A stretch of DNA of 64,000 bases, from positions 6,572,001 to 6,636,000 of the forward strand of contig NZ_CP139559.1 in assembly GCF_034263275.1 (NCBI RefSeq). The letters are read 5' to 3'. The stretch comes from Mucilaginibacter sp. cycad4. GTDB taxonomy: Bacteria > Bacteroidota > Bacteroidia > Sphingobacteriales > Sphingobacteriaceae. Below, piece by piece: positions 17,207 to 25,391 of the stretch (position 1 is its first letter; every line of letters starts with the position of its first letter). Under the pieces are notes generated by a model that made no database searches, had not been told where the DNA came from, and saw only the letters and a list, made by a program, of their open reading frames with translations. The position numbers were made by a program, and so were the translations under genes.

Positions 17207-17503
17207 TTAACAAGTTTGCGCACGGCTGCGCAACAGGAAAAACATGGCTATCAGCACAATAATAGATATTACATAAGCAATAACCTGCACCCTGCCATAG
17301 TCTTCGCGGTATTTGCGGATGCTGAAAAAGTTGTAAATGCCAAGGGCACCCAAAACTACCCAGTAAAAAGTACTGATCTTAGTGCAATTGGCAAAAATTT
17401 GAGTAGCAACTATAAATACGATGACATTGGTAATAATCAGCGTAATAGATTCGGGTGTGTTGTTATGGTTTTGGCGCCTTCTAAATACCGGGTTGGTGTC
17501 CAT
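17207..17503 (-). CDS. Small membrane protein, 98 aa
   Basis: A hypothetical protein with three likely transmembrane helices (about 20-38, 46-60 and 75-92) and a polar N-terminus. It starts 10 bases after the DUF4834 gene ends on the same strand, so the two are probably co-transcribed. I do not recognise a family. Confidence 0.7.
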   Translation of the reverse strand: MDTNPVFRRRQNHNNTPESITLIITNVIVFIVATQIFANCTKISTFYWVVLGALGIYNFFSIRKYREDYGRVQVIAYVISIIVLIAMFFLLRSRAQTC

Positions 17504-17513
17504 ATTTATTGAT

Positions 17514-17768
17514 TTATTTTACTTCTTCGTAATCAATAAACTCACCTTCGCTGTCAGGCACACTGCCTTTTTTGGGCTGTGGAACATGATCAATCCTGAT
17601 TTTTCCATCAGGCTTTGGGCCTTCGTTATAATTATGTTGTTGTTGCTGATATTGCTGTTGAGCTTTGTTTACAACACTTTCAAACAGAAATGGCAGCAGG
17701 TAACGTACCAGGCTGCGGATAATGTATAATATACAAATAGATATGATCAGGAAACGAATGAGAATCAT
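17514..17768 (-). CDS. DUF4834 family small membrane protein
   Basis: An 84-residue protein with one N-terminal hydrophobic helix (ILIRFLIISICILYIIRSLV), a Gln-rich linker and a conserved acidic tail (GKIRIDHVP ... GEFIDYEEVK), which is the DUF4834 signature in Bacteroidota. The helix probably anchors it with the tail in the cytosol. Function unknown. It is the first gene of a pair with the 98-aa membrane protein. Confidence 0.8.
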   Translation of the reverse strand: MILIRFLIISICILYIIRSLVRYLLPFLFESVVNKAQQQYQQQQHNYNEGPKPDGKIRIDHVPQPKKGSVPDSEGEFIDYEEVK

Positions 17769-17868
17769 ACTGTTAATTTTGAGCTTACAAATATAAGGTA
17801 TATAACGTTAAAAATGTTTTATTATGATTTAAGGACAGCTGATGCTGCTTTAATTTGAAAATAAAGCA

Positions 17869-17908
17869 ATTTGAAGATGTGAAGACTGTTGTTTTCAAAT
17901 CTTCAAAT
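17869..17908. repeat. Inverted repeat downstream of uvrB
   Basis: ATTTGAAGAT (17869-17878) and ATCTTCAAAT (17899-17908) are perfect 10-bp inverted copies, followed by another TTCAAAT unit. It may act as a weak terminator for uvrB (minus strand) and looks like one of the TTCAAATC simple repeats of this genome. Confidence 0.5.
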
Positions 17909-17923
17909 CAATAAATTTTCAAA

Positions 17924-19948
17924 TTAAAACTTCTCCTCCATCATTTTTTCCAAAGCAAACATTTCGTCGCGTAGCTTGGCAGCCAGCAGGAAATCCATGT
18001 TTTTAGCGGCGGCGAGCATATCTTTTTTGGTATTGTCGATTGATTTTTTCAGATCGGCTTTGGTCATGTATTGAACAATAGGGTCGGCGGCAAGGGTCAG
18101 GGTGTCAGTTTCTACATAAGCTTGCTGTACGCCGCCTTTAAAGTCGACCACCGATGTTTGTTCCATGATTTCCTCGCGCGATTTACCCACGGTTAGCGGT
18201 GTAATGCCGTGCTCTGTGTTATAGGCAATCTGGATTTCGCGGCGCCGGTTGGTTTCGTCCATCGTGATCTGCATCGAATCGGTTATTTTATCGGCATACA
18301 TGATCACCCGGCCCCTGTCATTACGGGCAGCACGGCCGATGGTTTGGATCAGCGAACGTTCCGAACGCAGGAAACCTTCTTTATCGGCATCTAAAATAGC
18401 TACTAATGATACTTCAGGTAAATCCAATCCTTCACGCAGCAGATTGATACCTATCAGTACATCAAATTCACCAAGGCGTAAACCACGTAATATTTCAACG
18501 CGTTGCAGGGTCTTAACTTCCGAGTGGATGTACCGGCACTTAATACCCAGCCTGTCCATGTATTTAGCCAGCTCTTCGGCCATGCGTTTGGTGAGCGTGG
18601 TTACCAGTACACGGTCGCCTTTTTTAATGGTTTTATCTACTTCATCAAGCAGGTCATCAACCTGGTTTATCACAGGACGTACATCAATAACCGGGTCAAG
18701 CAGCCCGGTTGGGCGGATCACCTGTTCAACCACTACACCGCCTGATTTTTCCAGCTCAAAATCGCCTGGCGTAGCGCTTACATAAACGGTTTGCGGCGCC
18801 AGGTTTTCAAACTCCTGGAAATTAAGCGGGCGGTTATCTAATGCAGCCGGCAGGCGGAAACCATAATCAACCAGCGAGATCTTGCGCGAACGGTCACCAC
18901 CATACATAGCCCTGATCTGCGGAACAGTTACGTGGCTTTCGTCAATCACCATCAGGTAATCATCCGGGAAATAATCAAGCAAGCAGAACGGCCTTGCACC
19001 GGGTTTGCGCCCATCAAAAAAGCGGGAGTAGTTCTCGATGCCCGAACAGTAACCCAACTCGCGGATCATTTCCAGGTCGTAATTAACCCTTTCCTCCAAA
19101 CGTTTGGCTTCCAGGAAACGACCGTCATCAATAAATTGCTTTTTACGCATTTCCAGCTCTTCCTGTATGGCCCAGATGGATTGCAAAAAGCGTTCGCGCG
19201 GGGCAACGTACAGGTTGGCGGGATATACCACCATGTGCGTCATTTTTTCGATGGTTTTTCCGGTTCCGATGTCAAAGGCGCTTAGCTCCTCAATATCATC
19301 GCCAAAAAAGGAGATGCGGTAAGCATAATCCAGGTAGGCCGGAAAAATATCAACAGTATCGCCCTTCACCCTGAATGTACCGCGTTTAAAATCGGCAGTG
19401 GTGCGGGCGTATAAAATTTCGACCAGGCGGTGTAAAAAAGCATTCCTGCTGATGCGGGTACCTACGGCAAACTTGAAAACCGAATCGGCAAAATCGTCGG
19501 GGTTACCCATACCATAAATGCAGGATATAGACGATACCACGATCACATCGCGCCTGCCCGACATTAAAGCAGACGTAGTACGTAAACGAAGTTTTTCTAT
19601 CTCCTCGTTTATCTGCAGGTCCTTTTCAATGTAGGTATTGGTAGTCGGGATAAATGCTTCCGGCTGGTAATAGTCATAGTACGAAACAAAGTAGTTCACC
19701 GCGTTTTCGGGGAAGAACTGCTTAAACTCACCATAAAGCTGAGCTGCTAATGTTTTGTTGTGGCTCAGGATCAGCGTTGGCTTTTGCGTTTGCTGAATCA
19801 TGTTGGCCACGGTAAATGTTTTGCCCGACCCGGTAACCCCTAAGAGGGTTTGGTACGGGTCACCGTTGTTTATTCCTTCAACCAGCTGCCTTATAGCTTC
19901 GGGCTGATCGCCGGTTGGTTTATATTGAGATGTTAATTGAAAATCCAT
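17924..19948 (-). CDS. uvrB: Excinuclease ABC subunit B
   Basis: A 674-residue nucleotide excision repair helicase-like protein that loads UvrC at lesions found by UvrA. Walker A is GVTGSGKTFT near residue 40; the beta-hairpin region with YYDYYQPEAF and the helicase motifs DESHVTVPQ and QTIGRAARN are intact. The C-terminal UVR domain (residues about 630-670, LAAKNMDFLLAAKLRDEMF) binds UvrC. Length is normal for the family. It is monocistronic on the minus strand. Region 19949-20133 upstream holds no supported feature. Confidence 0.98.
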   Translation of the reverse strand: MDFQLTSQYKPTGDQPEAIRQLVEGINNGDPYQTLLGVTGSGKTFTVANMIQQTQKPTLILSHNKTLAAQLYGEFKQFFPENAVNYFVSYYDYYQPEAFIPTTNTYIEKDLQINEEIEKLRLRTTSALMSGRRDVIVVSSISCIYGMGNPDDFADSVFKFAVGTRISRNAFLHRLVEILYARTTADFKRGTFRVKGDTVDIFPAYLDYAYRISFFGDDIEELSAFDIGTGKTIEKMTHMVVYPANLYVAPRERFLQSIWAIQEELEMRKKQFIDDGRFLEAKRLEERVNYDLEMIRELGYCSGIENYSRFFDGRKPGARPFCLLDYFPDDYLMVIDESHVTVPQIRAMYGGDRSRKISLVDYGFRLPAALDNRPLNFQEFENLAPQTVYVSATPGDFELEKSGGVVVEQVIRPTGLLDPVIDVRPVINQVDDLLDEVDKTIKKGDRVLVTTLTKRMAEELAKYMDRLGIKCRYIHSEVKTLQRVEILRGLRLGEFDVLIGINLLREGLDLPEVSLVAILDADKEGFLRSERSLIQTIGRAARNDRGRVIMYADKITDSMQITMDETNRRREIQIAYNTEHGITPLTVGKSREEIMEQTSVVDFKGGVQQAYVETDTLTLAADPIVQYMTKADLKKSIDNTKKDMLAAAKNMDFLLAAKLRDEMFALEKMMEEKF

Positions 19949-20133
19949 GTTGTTATGTAAAAATACAAATAATCCAGAAACAGGGTCTGCAAATCAAAAT
20001 AAGTACATGGTAATGACAACCGTATGTCAGCATTGTTGTGACGGGAGCAATAATTATAAACGTTCGCCTGCATTATACTTTAAGCCAGCGGTTGGTGTTA
20101 TCACCATAGCCGTTAATTTAAGTATTTAACCTA

Positions 20134-20325
20134 CGCCGCCGCTCGGCTCCGGCCGAGTGGCGCCTATTTCACGGCCTCCGGCCGCCGAATGCGTTTAAAG
20201 CTCATATGTTATGCTTAAACCATGACCATTGAGCTGCAATATCTGCTTGATCGAATGCTGGAGTCTGGCGTATACGGCCAGAGGCCGGGGAATAGCTGCC
20301 ACTCGGCCGGAGCCGAGCGGCGGCG
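20134..20325. repeat. REPIN-like palindromic element with 28-bp perfect inverted ends
   Basis: The left end CGCCGCCGCTCGGCTCCGGC... (20134-20161) and right end (20298-20325) are perfect inverted copies over 28 bp. The inversion continues imperfectly about 30 bp inward (CTATTTCACGGCCTCCGGCC against GGCCAGAGGCCGGGGAATAG). Each arm also contains small hairpins (CTCGGC-TCCG-GCCGAG and CGGCC-TCC-GGCCG), so the unit looks like two REP sequences facing each other. It is far more GC-rich than its surroundings. There is no ORF, RAYT gene or target duplication in view. Confidence 0.8.
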
Positions 20326-20385
20326 GCCTTTTTTTATTTCTTCTAAATATCGATGGAAGTAATACCAACTTTAAGCTAAAATCAG

Positions 20386-20865
20386 CTACATTTCAGTTTT
20401 TAAACGCAAGGCACGTTCAAGAAAGCTTTGTTGCTTTAATTTTTCTTCTGCTTCGGTTATAGCCTTCATCAGGTTGTTTTGGGTATCGGCAATTTCCGCG
20501 GCGGCGGCTTTCATAATTTCCCAGATAGGTTTCATGCGCACAATAAGTTCCTGGCCTTTTGTGGTTAACATGATAAGGCGCTTCCTTTCATCGGCCTTGT
20601 CTTTTTTTGAGCGGATGAGTTTTTCTTTTTCCAGCTCCTTTAACAGGCTTATCGTTGATGGGTGAGTGTAACCAATTTCGGCGGCAATTTCCACCACACT
20701 TAAAACGGGCTTAAAATGCAAAGTATAAATCACCGGGAACCACTTGGGCTCAAATTCAATATTGTGGGCTTTGTATATGAGCACGCCCTCTTTGCGTAAC
20801 TGCTCGGCCAGGCGCTGCAATCTTGTTGAAATTGCTAAAATTCCCGATTCGTCAATAACATTCAT
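20386..20865 (-). CDS. MarR family transcriptional regulator
   Basis: A 159-residue winged-helix regulator. The helix-turn-helix lies near residues 55-80 (VVEIAAEIGYTHPSTISLLKELEKE), followed by the basic wing KLIRSKKDKADERKRLIMLTTKGQEL, and helical dimerisation ends are present. It follows the GNAT gene by 10 bases on the same strand and is therefore driven by the promoter at 21392-21424, whose spacer contains a palindrome. That geometry suggests the protein represses its own operon. The inducer is unknown. Confidence 0.92.
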   Translation of the reverse strand: MNVIDESGILAISTRLQRLAEQLRKEGVLIYKAHNIEFEPKWFPVIYTLHFKPVLSVVEIAAEIGYTHPSTISLLKELEKEKLIRSKKDKADERKRLIMLTTKGQELIVRMKPIWEIMKAAAAEIADTQNNLMKAITEAEEKLKQQSFLERALRLKTEM

Positions 20866-20875
20866 TATCCTGCTG

Positions 20876-21373
20876 TTAGTTTTTCAAATGTAACTCATAA
20901 AAAATAGTATCTGCAGCCATAAGAGGGAATGATTTTGGCAGCTCATGTTTGGCCAGGCGTGTAAATCCATTTTTTTCATAAAAGCGATGGGCAGCTTTCA
21001 GCATCTCAACGGTGCCTAAATAAATGTCGGCAATGTTGTTTTGCCTGCAATAGGCAATAAGATTATCCAGCAGTAATTGCGCAATGCCCAGCTCTTTGCC
21101 GCGATATTCTTTAAGCACAAACATTTTGCGTATGGCGGCTGCATTATTACCAAAAGCAATAAGGGCTATGGTGCCAACAAGCTGCTCATTGTATGTAGCT
21201 CCCCAAAAATTGCCGCCGGTTTGATGATAGTTTGTTTCAATATCAAGCAGGTCGGGCTGGGCTTCAAGCGTTATAGGCACATTGAATTCTATTTGCTGAA
21301 TTGGTAAAATGATATCAATGATCTGCTGGCAATAAGTATTGTTGAGTGAGCTGATAACAGGCGTAGTGTCCAT
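20876..21373 (-). CDS. GNAT family N-acetyltransferase
   Basis: A 165-residue acetyl-CoA-dependent acetyltransferase. The segment LVGTIALIAFGNNAAAIRKMFVLKEYRGKELGIAQLLL shows the GNAT beta-4/alpha-3 region, with RGKELGIA standing for the acetyl-CoA binding R/Q-x-x-G-x-G/A loop. The segment YLGTVEMLKAAHRFYEKNGFTRL is the usual C-terminal part. I place the start at the ATG at 21373 rather than a TTG at 21394, because the TTG overlaps the -7 promoter box. It is the first gene of a MarR-regulated pair; the acetylated substrate is unknown. Confidence 0.9.
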   Translation of the reverse strand: MDTTPVISSLNNTYCQQIIDIILPIQQIEFNVPITLEAQPDLLDIETNYHQTGGNFWGATYNEQLVGTIALIAFGNNAAAIRKMFVLKEYRGKELGIAQLLLDNLIAYCRQNNIADIYLGTVEMLKAAHRFYEKNGFTRLAKHELPKSFPLMAADTIFYELHLKN

Positions 21374-21391
21374 GACTTTAATATTTATGTA

Positions 21392-21424
21392 CAAATCTAC
21401 GTAGTTGACTACATAAATTCAAAA
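21392..21424 (-). promoter_or_regulatory. Promoter of the GNAT-marR operon with operator-like palindrome
   Basis: On the minus strand the -7 box TAGATTTG is at 21392-21399 and a -33 TTTTG at 21420-21424, 20 bases apart. The perfect palindrome GTAGT-TG-ACTAC (21401-21412) lies between them. A MarR dimer bound there would block RNA polymerase, so autoregulation is likely. Confidence 0.65.
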
Positions 21425-21506
21425 TTTATTCTGTTTTCTATGATACAGTATGACATTTAATCAACAAATAGTAATGCTATTGCTCAAAAAACGCTTAATT
21501 TTAAGC

Positions 21507-22151
21507 ATGATTTTCATTCTCAATAAAACCGATACTATTGCCAACCAGTTTCTTGCCGAATTGCGGGATGCCGTTATTCAGCAGGATAAGGCACGTTTTA
21601 GGCGGAACCAGGAAAAGCTGGGTGCTATACTGGCTTATGAGCTCAGCAAATCATTACATTACGAAACCAAAGAAATTCAAACTCCGCTGGGGACCGCCAG
21701 TGTTAATATGCCAGCCGATGAACCGGTGCTGGGGATCATTTTGCGGGCTGGGCTGCCTTTTCACCAGGGTTTTATGCAGTTTTTTGATCAATCATCCTCT
21801 GCATTTATTACAGCTTATCGCAAAGTGAAACGCAACGGCAGCTTTTTGATCCAGGTTGACCATATCTCCACCCCAAACCTTGACGATAAGATCTTTATTT
21901 TGTGCGATACCATGCTGGCCACCGGGCAAAGTATAGTATCGGTTTGTAAAGAACTGATGGCACAATATAAAATAAAAGAGCTGCACATTGCCGCAGTAAT
22001 TGCCAGTACCGAAGGTGTGGCGCATGTAAAAGCCAACCTGCCAAAAGCCAAACTCTGGCTTTGCGCGGTGGATGATGAAATGACCAGCAAAGCTTATATC
22101 GTACCGGGTTTGGGCGATGCGGGTGACCTGGCTTTTGGAGAGAAAGCGTAG
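21507..22151 (+). CDS. upp: Uracil phosphoribosyltransferase
   Basis: A 214-residue pyrimidine salvage enzyme that makes UMP from uracil and PRPP. Visible features are the tetramer/substrate loop GIILRAGLPFHQG and the PRPP-binding motif CDTMLATGQS. I chose the ATG at 21507 rather than the upstream 21450: the family begins close to ILNKTDTIANQFL, and a -7-like box TAATTTTA (21496-21503) ends three bases before this ATG. It is divergent from the GNAT-marR operon. The uracil-binding C-terminus (GLGDAGDLAFG) is intact. Confidence 0.9.
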   Translation: MIFILNKTDTIANQFLAELRDAVIQQDKARFRRNQEKLGAILAYELSKSLHYETKEIQTPLGTASVNMPADEPVLGIILRAGLPFHQGFMQFFDQSSSAFITAYRKVKRNGSFLIQVDHISTPNLDDKIFILCDTMLATGQSIVSVCKELMAQYKIKELHIAAVIASTEGVAHVKANLPKAKLWLCAVDDEMTSKAYIVPGLGDAGDLAFGEKA

Positions 22152-22178
22152 GGAGGTATTGTAAAAGAACGGTTAATA

Positions 22179-22811
22179 ATGGGGACCTCTGATTATAATA
22201 TTTCTACCGCAGAATTAATATGCATTTTCGATAATGCGTTAGATAGGAGTGCATTTATCTGGGACTACCAGGGTTTTAAAACCGATGGCAATAATGAGTT
22301 TTATATTGCTTTTATAGGTAAGTATATTGATGGCAGCAAGTCAGAAGCCCTCGAAGATGCTATTGAGTTGAGTATTGCCCTTGACTATTTTAAATTACCC
22401 CATTTGCATGTTATTGAGAAGCATCTTTTGTCAAACCTGGATGACGATGCGAAGCTACTATGTTTAGATTGGCTGCGTTATTTTTTTAAACATATACCTA
22501 AAAATGATTTTGAAAGGTTAAATAGGCACGCTTTACAACACAATAAAAGCGATTTGCTAAAAGTTCAGGCCATACTCAATTTACTTATGGTGAAAAATGA
22601 TGAGCAACTTATAACAGTTTTAAAAAAAGTTATAGCCAAAACTTTATTGCCTGCCGTTTTTTATAGGGTAATTAATATGTTTGATATTGAACTTGAGGAC
22701 ATTAAAGAGTTGGTCCGGATGGATATTAAAGTGATCATTGAAAACAGTATCGTGTTAACCAAACCACAGAAAGATATACTAACTGCAAGAATCTTGAGAG
22801 GATTAGTTTAA
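22179..22811 (+). CDS. Uncharacterised protein, 210 aa
   Basis: I do not recognise this protein. It is soluble, rich in Leu, Asp and Lys, and the C-terminal two thirds read as paired helices reminiscent of HEAT-like repeats (DDDAKLLCLDWLRYFF, DLLKVQAILNLLM). It follows upp by 27 bases and may be read from the same transcript. There is no signal peptide or membrane segment. Confidence 0.65.
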   Translation: MGTSDYNISTAELICIFDNALDRSAFIWDYQGFKTDGNNEFYIAFIGKYIDGSKSEALEDAIELSIALDYFKLPHLHVIEKHLLSNLDDDAKLLCLDWLRYFFKHIPKNDFERLNRHALQHNKSDLLKVQAILNLLMVKNDEQLITVLKKVIAKTLLPAVFYRVINMFDIELEDIKELVRMDIKVIIENSIVLTKPQKDILTARILRGLV

Positions 22812-22886
22812 GCTGTTTGATTTCGGATTTAGTAAGATTGAATTTCTTAATTTTGAATTTTTATCAGGGAATTAAATAATTCCGAA

Positions 22887-22936
22887 ATCGAACATCCGAA
22901 ATCCGACATTAAAATGATCGAACATCCGAAATCCGA
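22887..22936 (+). repeat. 20-bp direct repeat spanning the yjjG-type start codon
   Basis: ATCGAACATCCGAAATCCGA occurs at 22887-22906 and again at 22917-22936. The ATG at 22914 lies between the copies, so codons 2-8 of the nucleotidase are repeat sequence. Related CCGAAATC units occur at 22826 (inverted) and near 4290. Confidence 0.85.
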
Positions 22937-23630
22937 TATAAAGTACAAACACATCTTCTTTGATCTTGACCATACTATCTGGGATTTTGATAAAAATGCC
23001 GAAGAGGCCCTGCATGAGCTATATGTTATTCACCAATTGGGTGAAATAGGTCTGCAATCTGCCGAGTTGTTCATTGAAACATATACCCGCAATAATCACC
23101 GCCTTTGGGCACAGTACCATATCGGCGAGATCACTAAAGATGAGCTGCGCGGGGCCCGTTTCAAATCAACTTTCACTGATCTTGGCTTACACCCGGATTT
23201 GATGCCGCTTGATTTTGAGGATGCTTATGTAAAACTTTGCCCTACCAAAACCAACCTGTTCCCCCACGCGCATGAAACACTGCAATACCTGCAATCAAAA
23301 TATACCCTGCACCTGATCTCGAACGGGTTTAAAGATTCAACCCAGATTAAAATAGCCGGAACTGATCTGGCCAAATATTTTCAAAACATTATCATCTCCG
23401 AAGATGTAGGTGTTAACAAGCCTGATAAAGCGATATTTCAACACGCGCTTGATTTGGCCGGAGCGTCGAAAGAAGAAAGTGTGATGATTGGGGACAGCGT
23501 TGAAGCTGATATCCGCGGGGCGCTTAACTTTGGTATGGATGCTATTTATTTTAACCCTTTTAATGCAGCAAAACCTCATGATGTGCCGGTGCAGATTGCT
23601 CATTTAAAAGAGTTAACTTTACTTTTATGA
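22914..23630 (+). CDS. yjjG: YjjG family noncanonical pyrimidine nucleotidase (HAD)
   Basis: A 238-residue haloacid-dehalogenase phosphatase that removes phosphate from (noncanonical) pyrimidine nucleotides. Motif I is FFDLDHTIWDF (residues about 14-24), motif II SNG (ISNGFKDS), the motif III lysine lies in VNKPDKAIF, and motif IV is IGDSVEADI. The helical cap lies between motifs I and II. The first 9 residues (MIEHPKSDI) come from an intergenic repeat; the family normally begins directly at K-Y-K-H, and here an ATA codon occupies the likely original start site. It overlaps the next gene by 4 bp (ATGA). Confidence 0.9.
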   Translation: MIEHPKSDIKYKHIFFDLDHTIWDFDKNAEEALHELYVIHQLGEIGLQSAELFIETYTRNNHRLWAQYHIGEITKDELRGARFKSTFTDLGLHPDLMPLDFEDAYVKLCPTKTNLFPHAHETLQYLQSKYTLHLISNGFKDSTQIKIAGTDLAKYFQNIIISEDVGVNKPDKAIFQHALDLAGASKEESVMIGDSVEADIRGALNFGMDAIYFNPFNAAKPHDVPVQIAHLKELTLLL

Positions 23631-24160
23631 GTATCGCCAAAGAACGTAAAGCCATTGATGCGGCCCTTGATGAATACCGCAAACAACTGGATGTTATCCC
23701 CGATGAGTTGTTTGATGTTACTCCGGCGGACGGCGGCTGGTCGTTTGCCGAGGTTTACAGCCATATTATGCAAGCTACACTGGGCTCATCCATAGCGCTT
23801 GAACGTTGTACCCATGGCAATTGCGAGCCAACTAAAAAAGGCATTAACTGGGAAGGCCGGATCCTGCTGTTGTTAGGTAAATTTCCGCCGGTTAAAACAA
23901 CAGTCCCCAATGCGGTAAGTGATAAAATGGCTGCCAATAAGATCAGTAAGGAGGATGCCAAAAATCTGATCATCAAATGCCGCAAACGGGTTGATACTAC
24001 CATGCCCCTCATTGCCACTTCTTCACCGGCCAATAGATACAAACACCCGCGCATGGGGATGCTGAACGCCAAACAATGGTTTAAGTTTATCCGCATCCAT
24101 TTACAGCACCATTTAAAACAACTTAACAGGATCAAAAATAAATTTAATACAGCAAAGTAA
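23627..24160 (+). CDS. DinB-like family protein
   Basis: A 177-residue four-helix protein. The segments GGWSFAEVYSHIMQ and the C-terminal FKFIRIHLQHHLKQLNRI carry histidines at the positions used for metal binding in DinB/YfiT-like proteins. The segment HPRMGMLNAKQW is typical of this group. Members are often linked to bacillithiol or stress functions, but no substrate can be inferred. It is translationally coupled to the nucleotidase by a 4-bp overlap. Confidence 0.75.
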   Translation: MSIAKERKAIDAALDEYRKQLDVIPDELFDVTPADGGWSFAEVYSHIMQATLGSSIALERCTHGNCEPTKKGINWEGRILLLLGKFPPVKTTVPNAVSDKMAANKISKEDAKNLIIKCRKRVDTTMPLIATSSPANRYKHPRMGMLNAKQWFKFIRIHLQHHLKQLNRIKNKFNTAK

Positions 24161-24230
24161 CCTTTTATATTTAATGTAGTCTTAACAGTAGGATAATGTT
24201 AAATTTCAGACATTTGTAAAAATCTTTGTA

Positions 24231-24341
24231 ATGAATTTTGAGTATGCTTATTTGGTAGTTATAGGTTTGCTGATCCTGGTCGGCTGCTTCTATGCAAGTC
24301 CATATGAATTGACTGTTAACGAAGATGAGGACGACGAGTAG
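24231..24341 (+). CDS. Small hydrophobic protein, 36 aa
   Basis: A 37-codon frame: a hydrophobic stretch (YLVVIGLLILVGCFYAS) is followed by an acidic tail ending NEDEDDE. It could be a single-pass membrane micro-protein. The LVGC motif looks like a lipobox, but the N-terminus lacks the usual positive charge. No clear promoter or ribosome site is seen, so existence is uncertain. A CCGGC/GCCGG hairpin follows near 24375-24390. Confidence 0.45.
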   Translation: MNFEYAYLVVIGLLILVGCFYASPYELTVNEDEDDE

Positions 24342-24412
24342 TCGTTGCGTTATTAATAAAAATGTTGTTTTCCGGCATATCTTGCCGGCCTGTAAAATAG
24401 CCCCTTAATTTA

Positions 24413-25267
24413 ATGGCAAAACGCGAAGTTGATATTGTAGTAATATCTGATGTGCACCTTGGTACTTACGGCTGTCACGCAAAAGAATTGCTTAAATATT
24501 TAAAAAGCATCAAGCCCAAAATCCTTATCCTTAACGGCGATATTATTGATATTTGGCAATTTAGTAAATCGTACTGGCCCGAAGCGCACATGAAGGTAGT
24601 GCGCCGCATCCTGAAGTTTGTTACCGATGGCATCCCGGTTTATTATTTAACCGGTAACCACGACGAAATGCTGCGCAAGTTTACCGATTTTAACATGGGC
24701 ACTTTTCAGTTACTTGATAAGCTCGTGTTAAATATCGATGGTAAAAAAGCCTGGATTTTTCATGGCGATGTGTTTGACGTTACTATGCAGCACTCCAAAT
24801 GGCTGGCTAAACTCGGCGCTGTGGGCTATGATACTTTGATTTTGATCAACAGTTTTGTAAACTGGTTCCTTACCGCCATTGGCAGGCAAAAAATGAGCTT
24901 TTCGCAAAAAGTAAAGGCCAGCTTTAAGGAGGCGGTAAAATTCATCAACCAGTTTGAACAAACTGCGGCCGACCTGGCTGTGGATAAGCAATACGGCTAT
25001 GTGATCTGCGGTCATATTCATCACGCCGAGATCAGGGAAATTACATCAACCCAAAACACGGGCTCGGTACTTTACCTTAACTCGGGCGATTGGGTGGAAA
25101 GTTTGAGTTCGCTGGAATATCACAACGGCAAATGGGAAGTGTTTAAGTACAAACCCGATGATTTCAATACAGACGCGGATGAAGATGACAAAACCGATTC
25201 GGAAGATTTGAACGCAATGCTTGATGTGAAAAACTTGTTGGAGCGCTTTAAACACGAACACGATTAA
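24413..25267 (+). CDS. LpxH-like UDP-2,3-diacylglucosamine diphosphatase family metallophosphoesterase
   Basis: A 284-residue calcineurin-like phosphoesterase. The metal-binding motifs occur in order: SDVHLG (D13, H15), LNGDIID, GNHDE, HGDVFD and GHIHHAE. The spacing and the FSKSYWPEAH segment resemble the LpxH-like proteins of Bacteroidota, which hydrolyse UDP-2,3-diacylglucosamine to lipid X in lipid A synthesis. The C-terminal 40 residues are acidic. It is followed by a conserved glycosyltransferase in the same orientation. Exact substrate is inferred from the family. Confidence 0.82.
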   Translation: MAKREVDIVVISDVHLGTYGCHAKELLKYLKSIKPKILILNGDIIDIWQFSKSYWPEAHMKVVRRILKFVTDGIPVYYLTGNHDEMLRKFTDFNMGTFQLLDKLVLNIDGKKAWIFHGDVFDVTMQHSKWLAKLGAVGYDTLILINSFVNWFLTAIGRQKMSFSQKVKASFKEAVKFINQFEQTAADLAVDKQYGYVICGHIHHAEIREITSTQNTGSVLYLNSGDWVESLSSLEYHNGKWEVFKYKPDDFNTDADEDDKTDSEDLNAMLDVKNLLERFKHEHD

Positions 25268-25391
25268 ATTACTTACCGAAAACATTTTTCTTTACTAAAT
25301 TACCCCCGTAAATATTGGTGCTGGGTAAACCAGTGTAAGCATTGTACCTGCATCGCACAATCATCATCCTTTTTGAAAAGAATTTATTTTA

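Noticed and set aside
20229..20462. 77-codon plus-strand frame crossing the palindromic element
   Set aside because: It runs through inverted-repeat DNA into the 3' end of the marR gene and encodes low-complexity sequence.
23337..23603. Minus-strand ORF inside the nucleotidase gene
   Set aside because: Shadow frame of an intact HAD enzyme.
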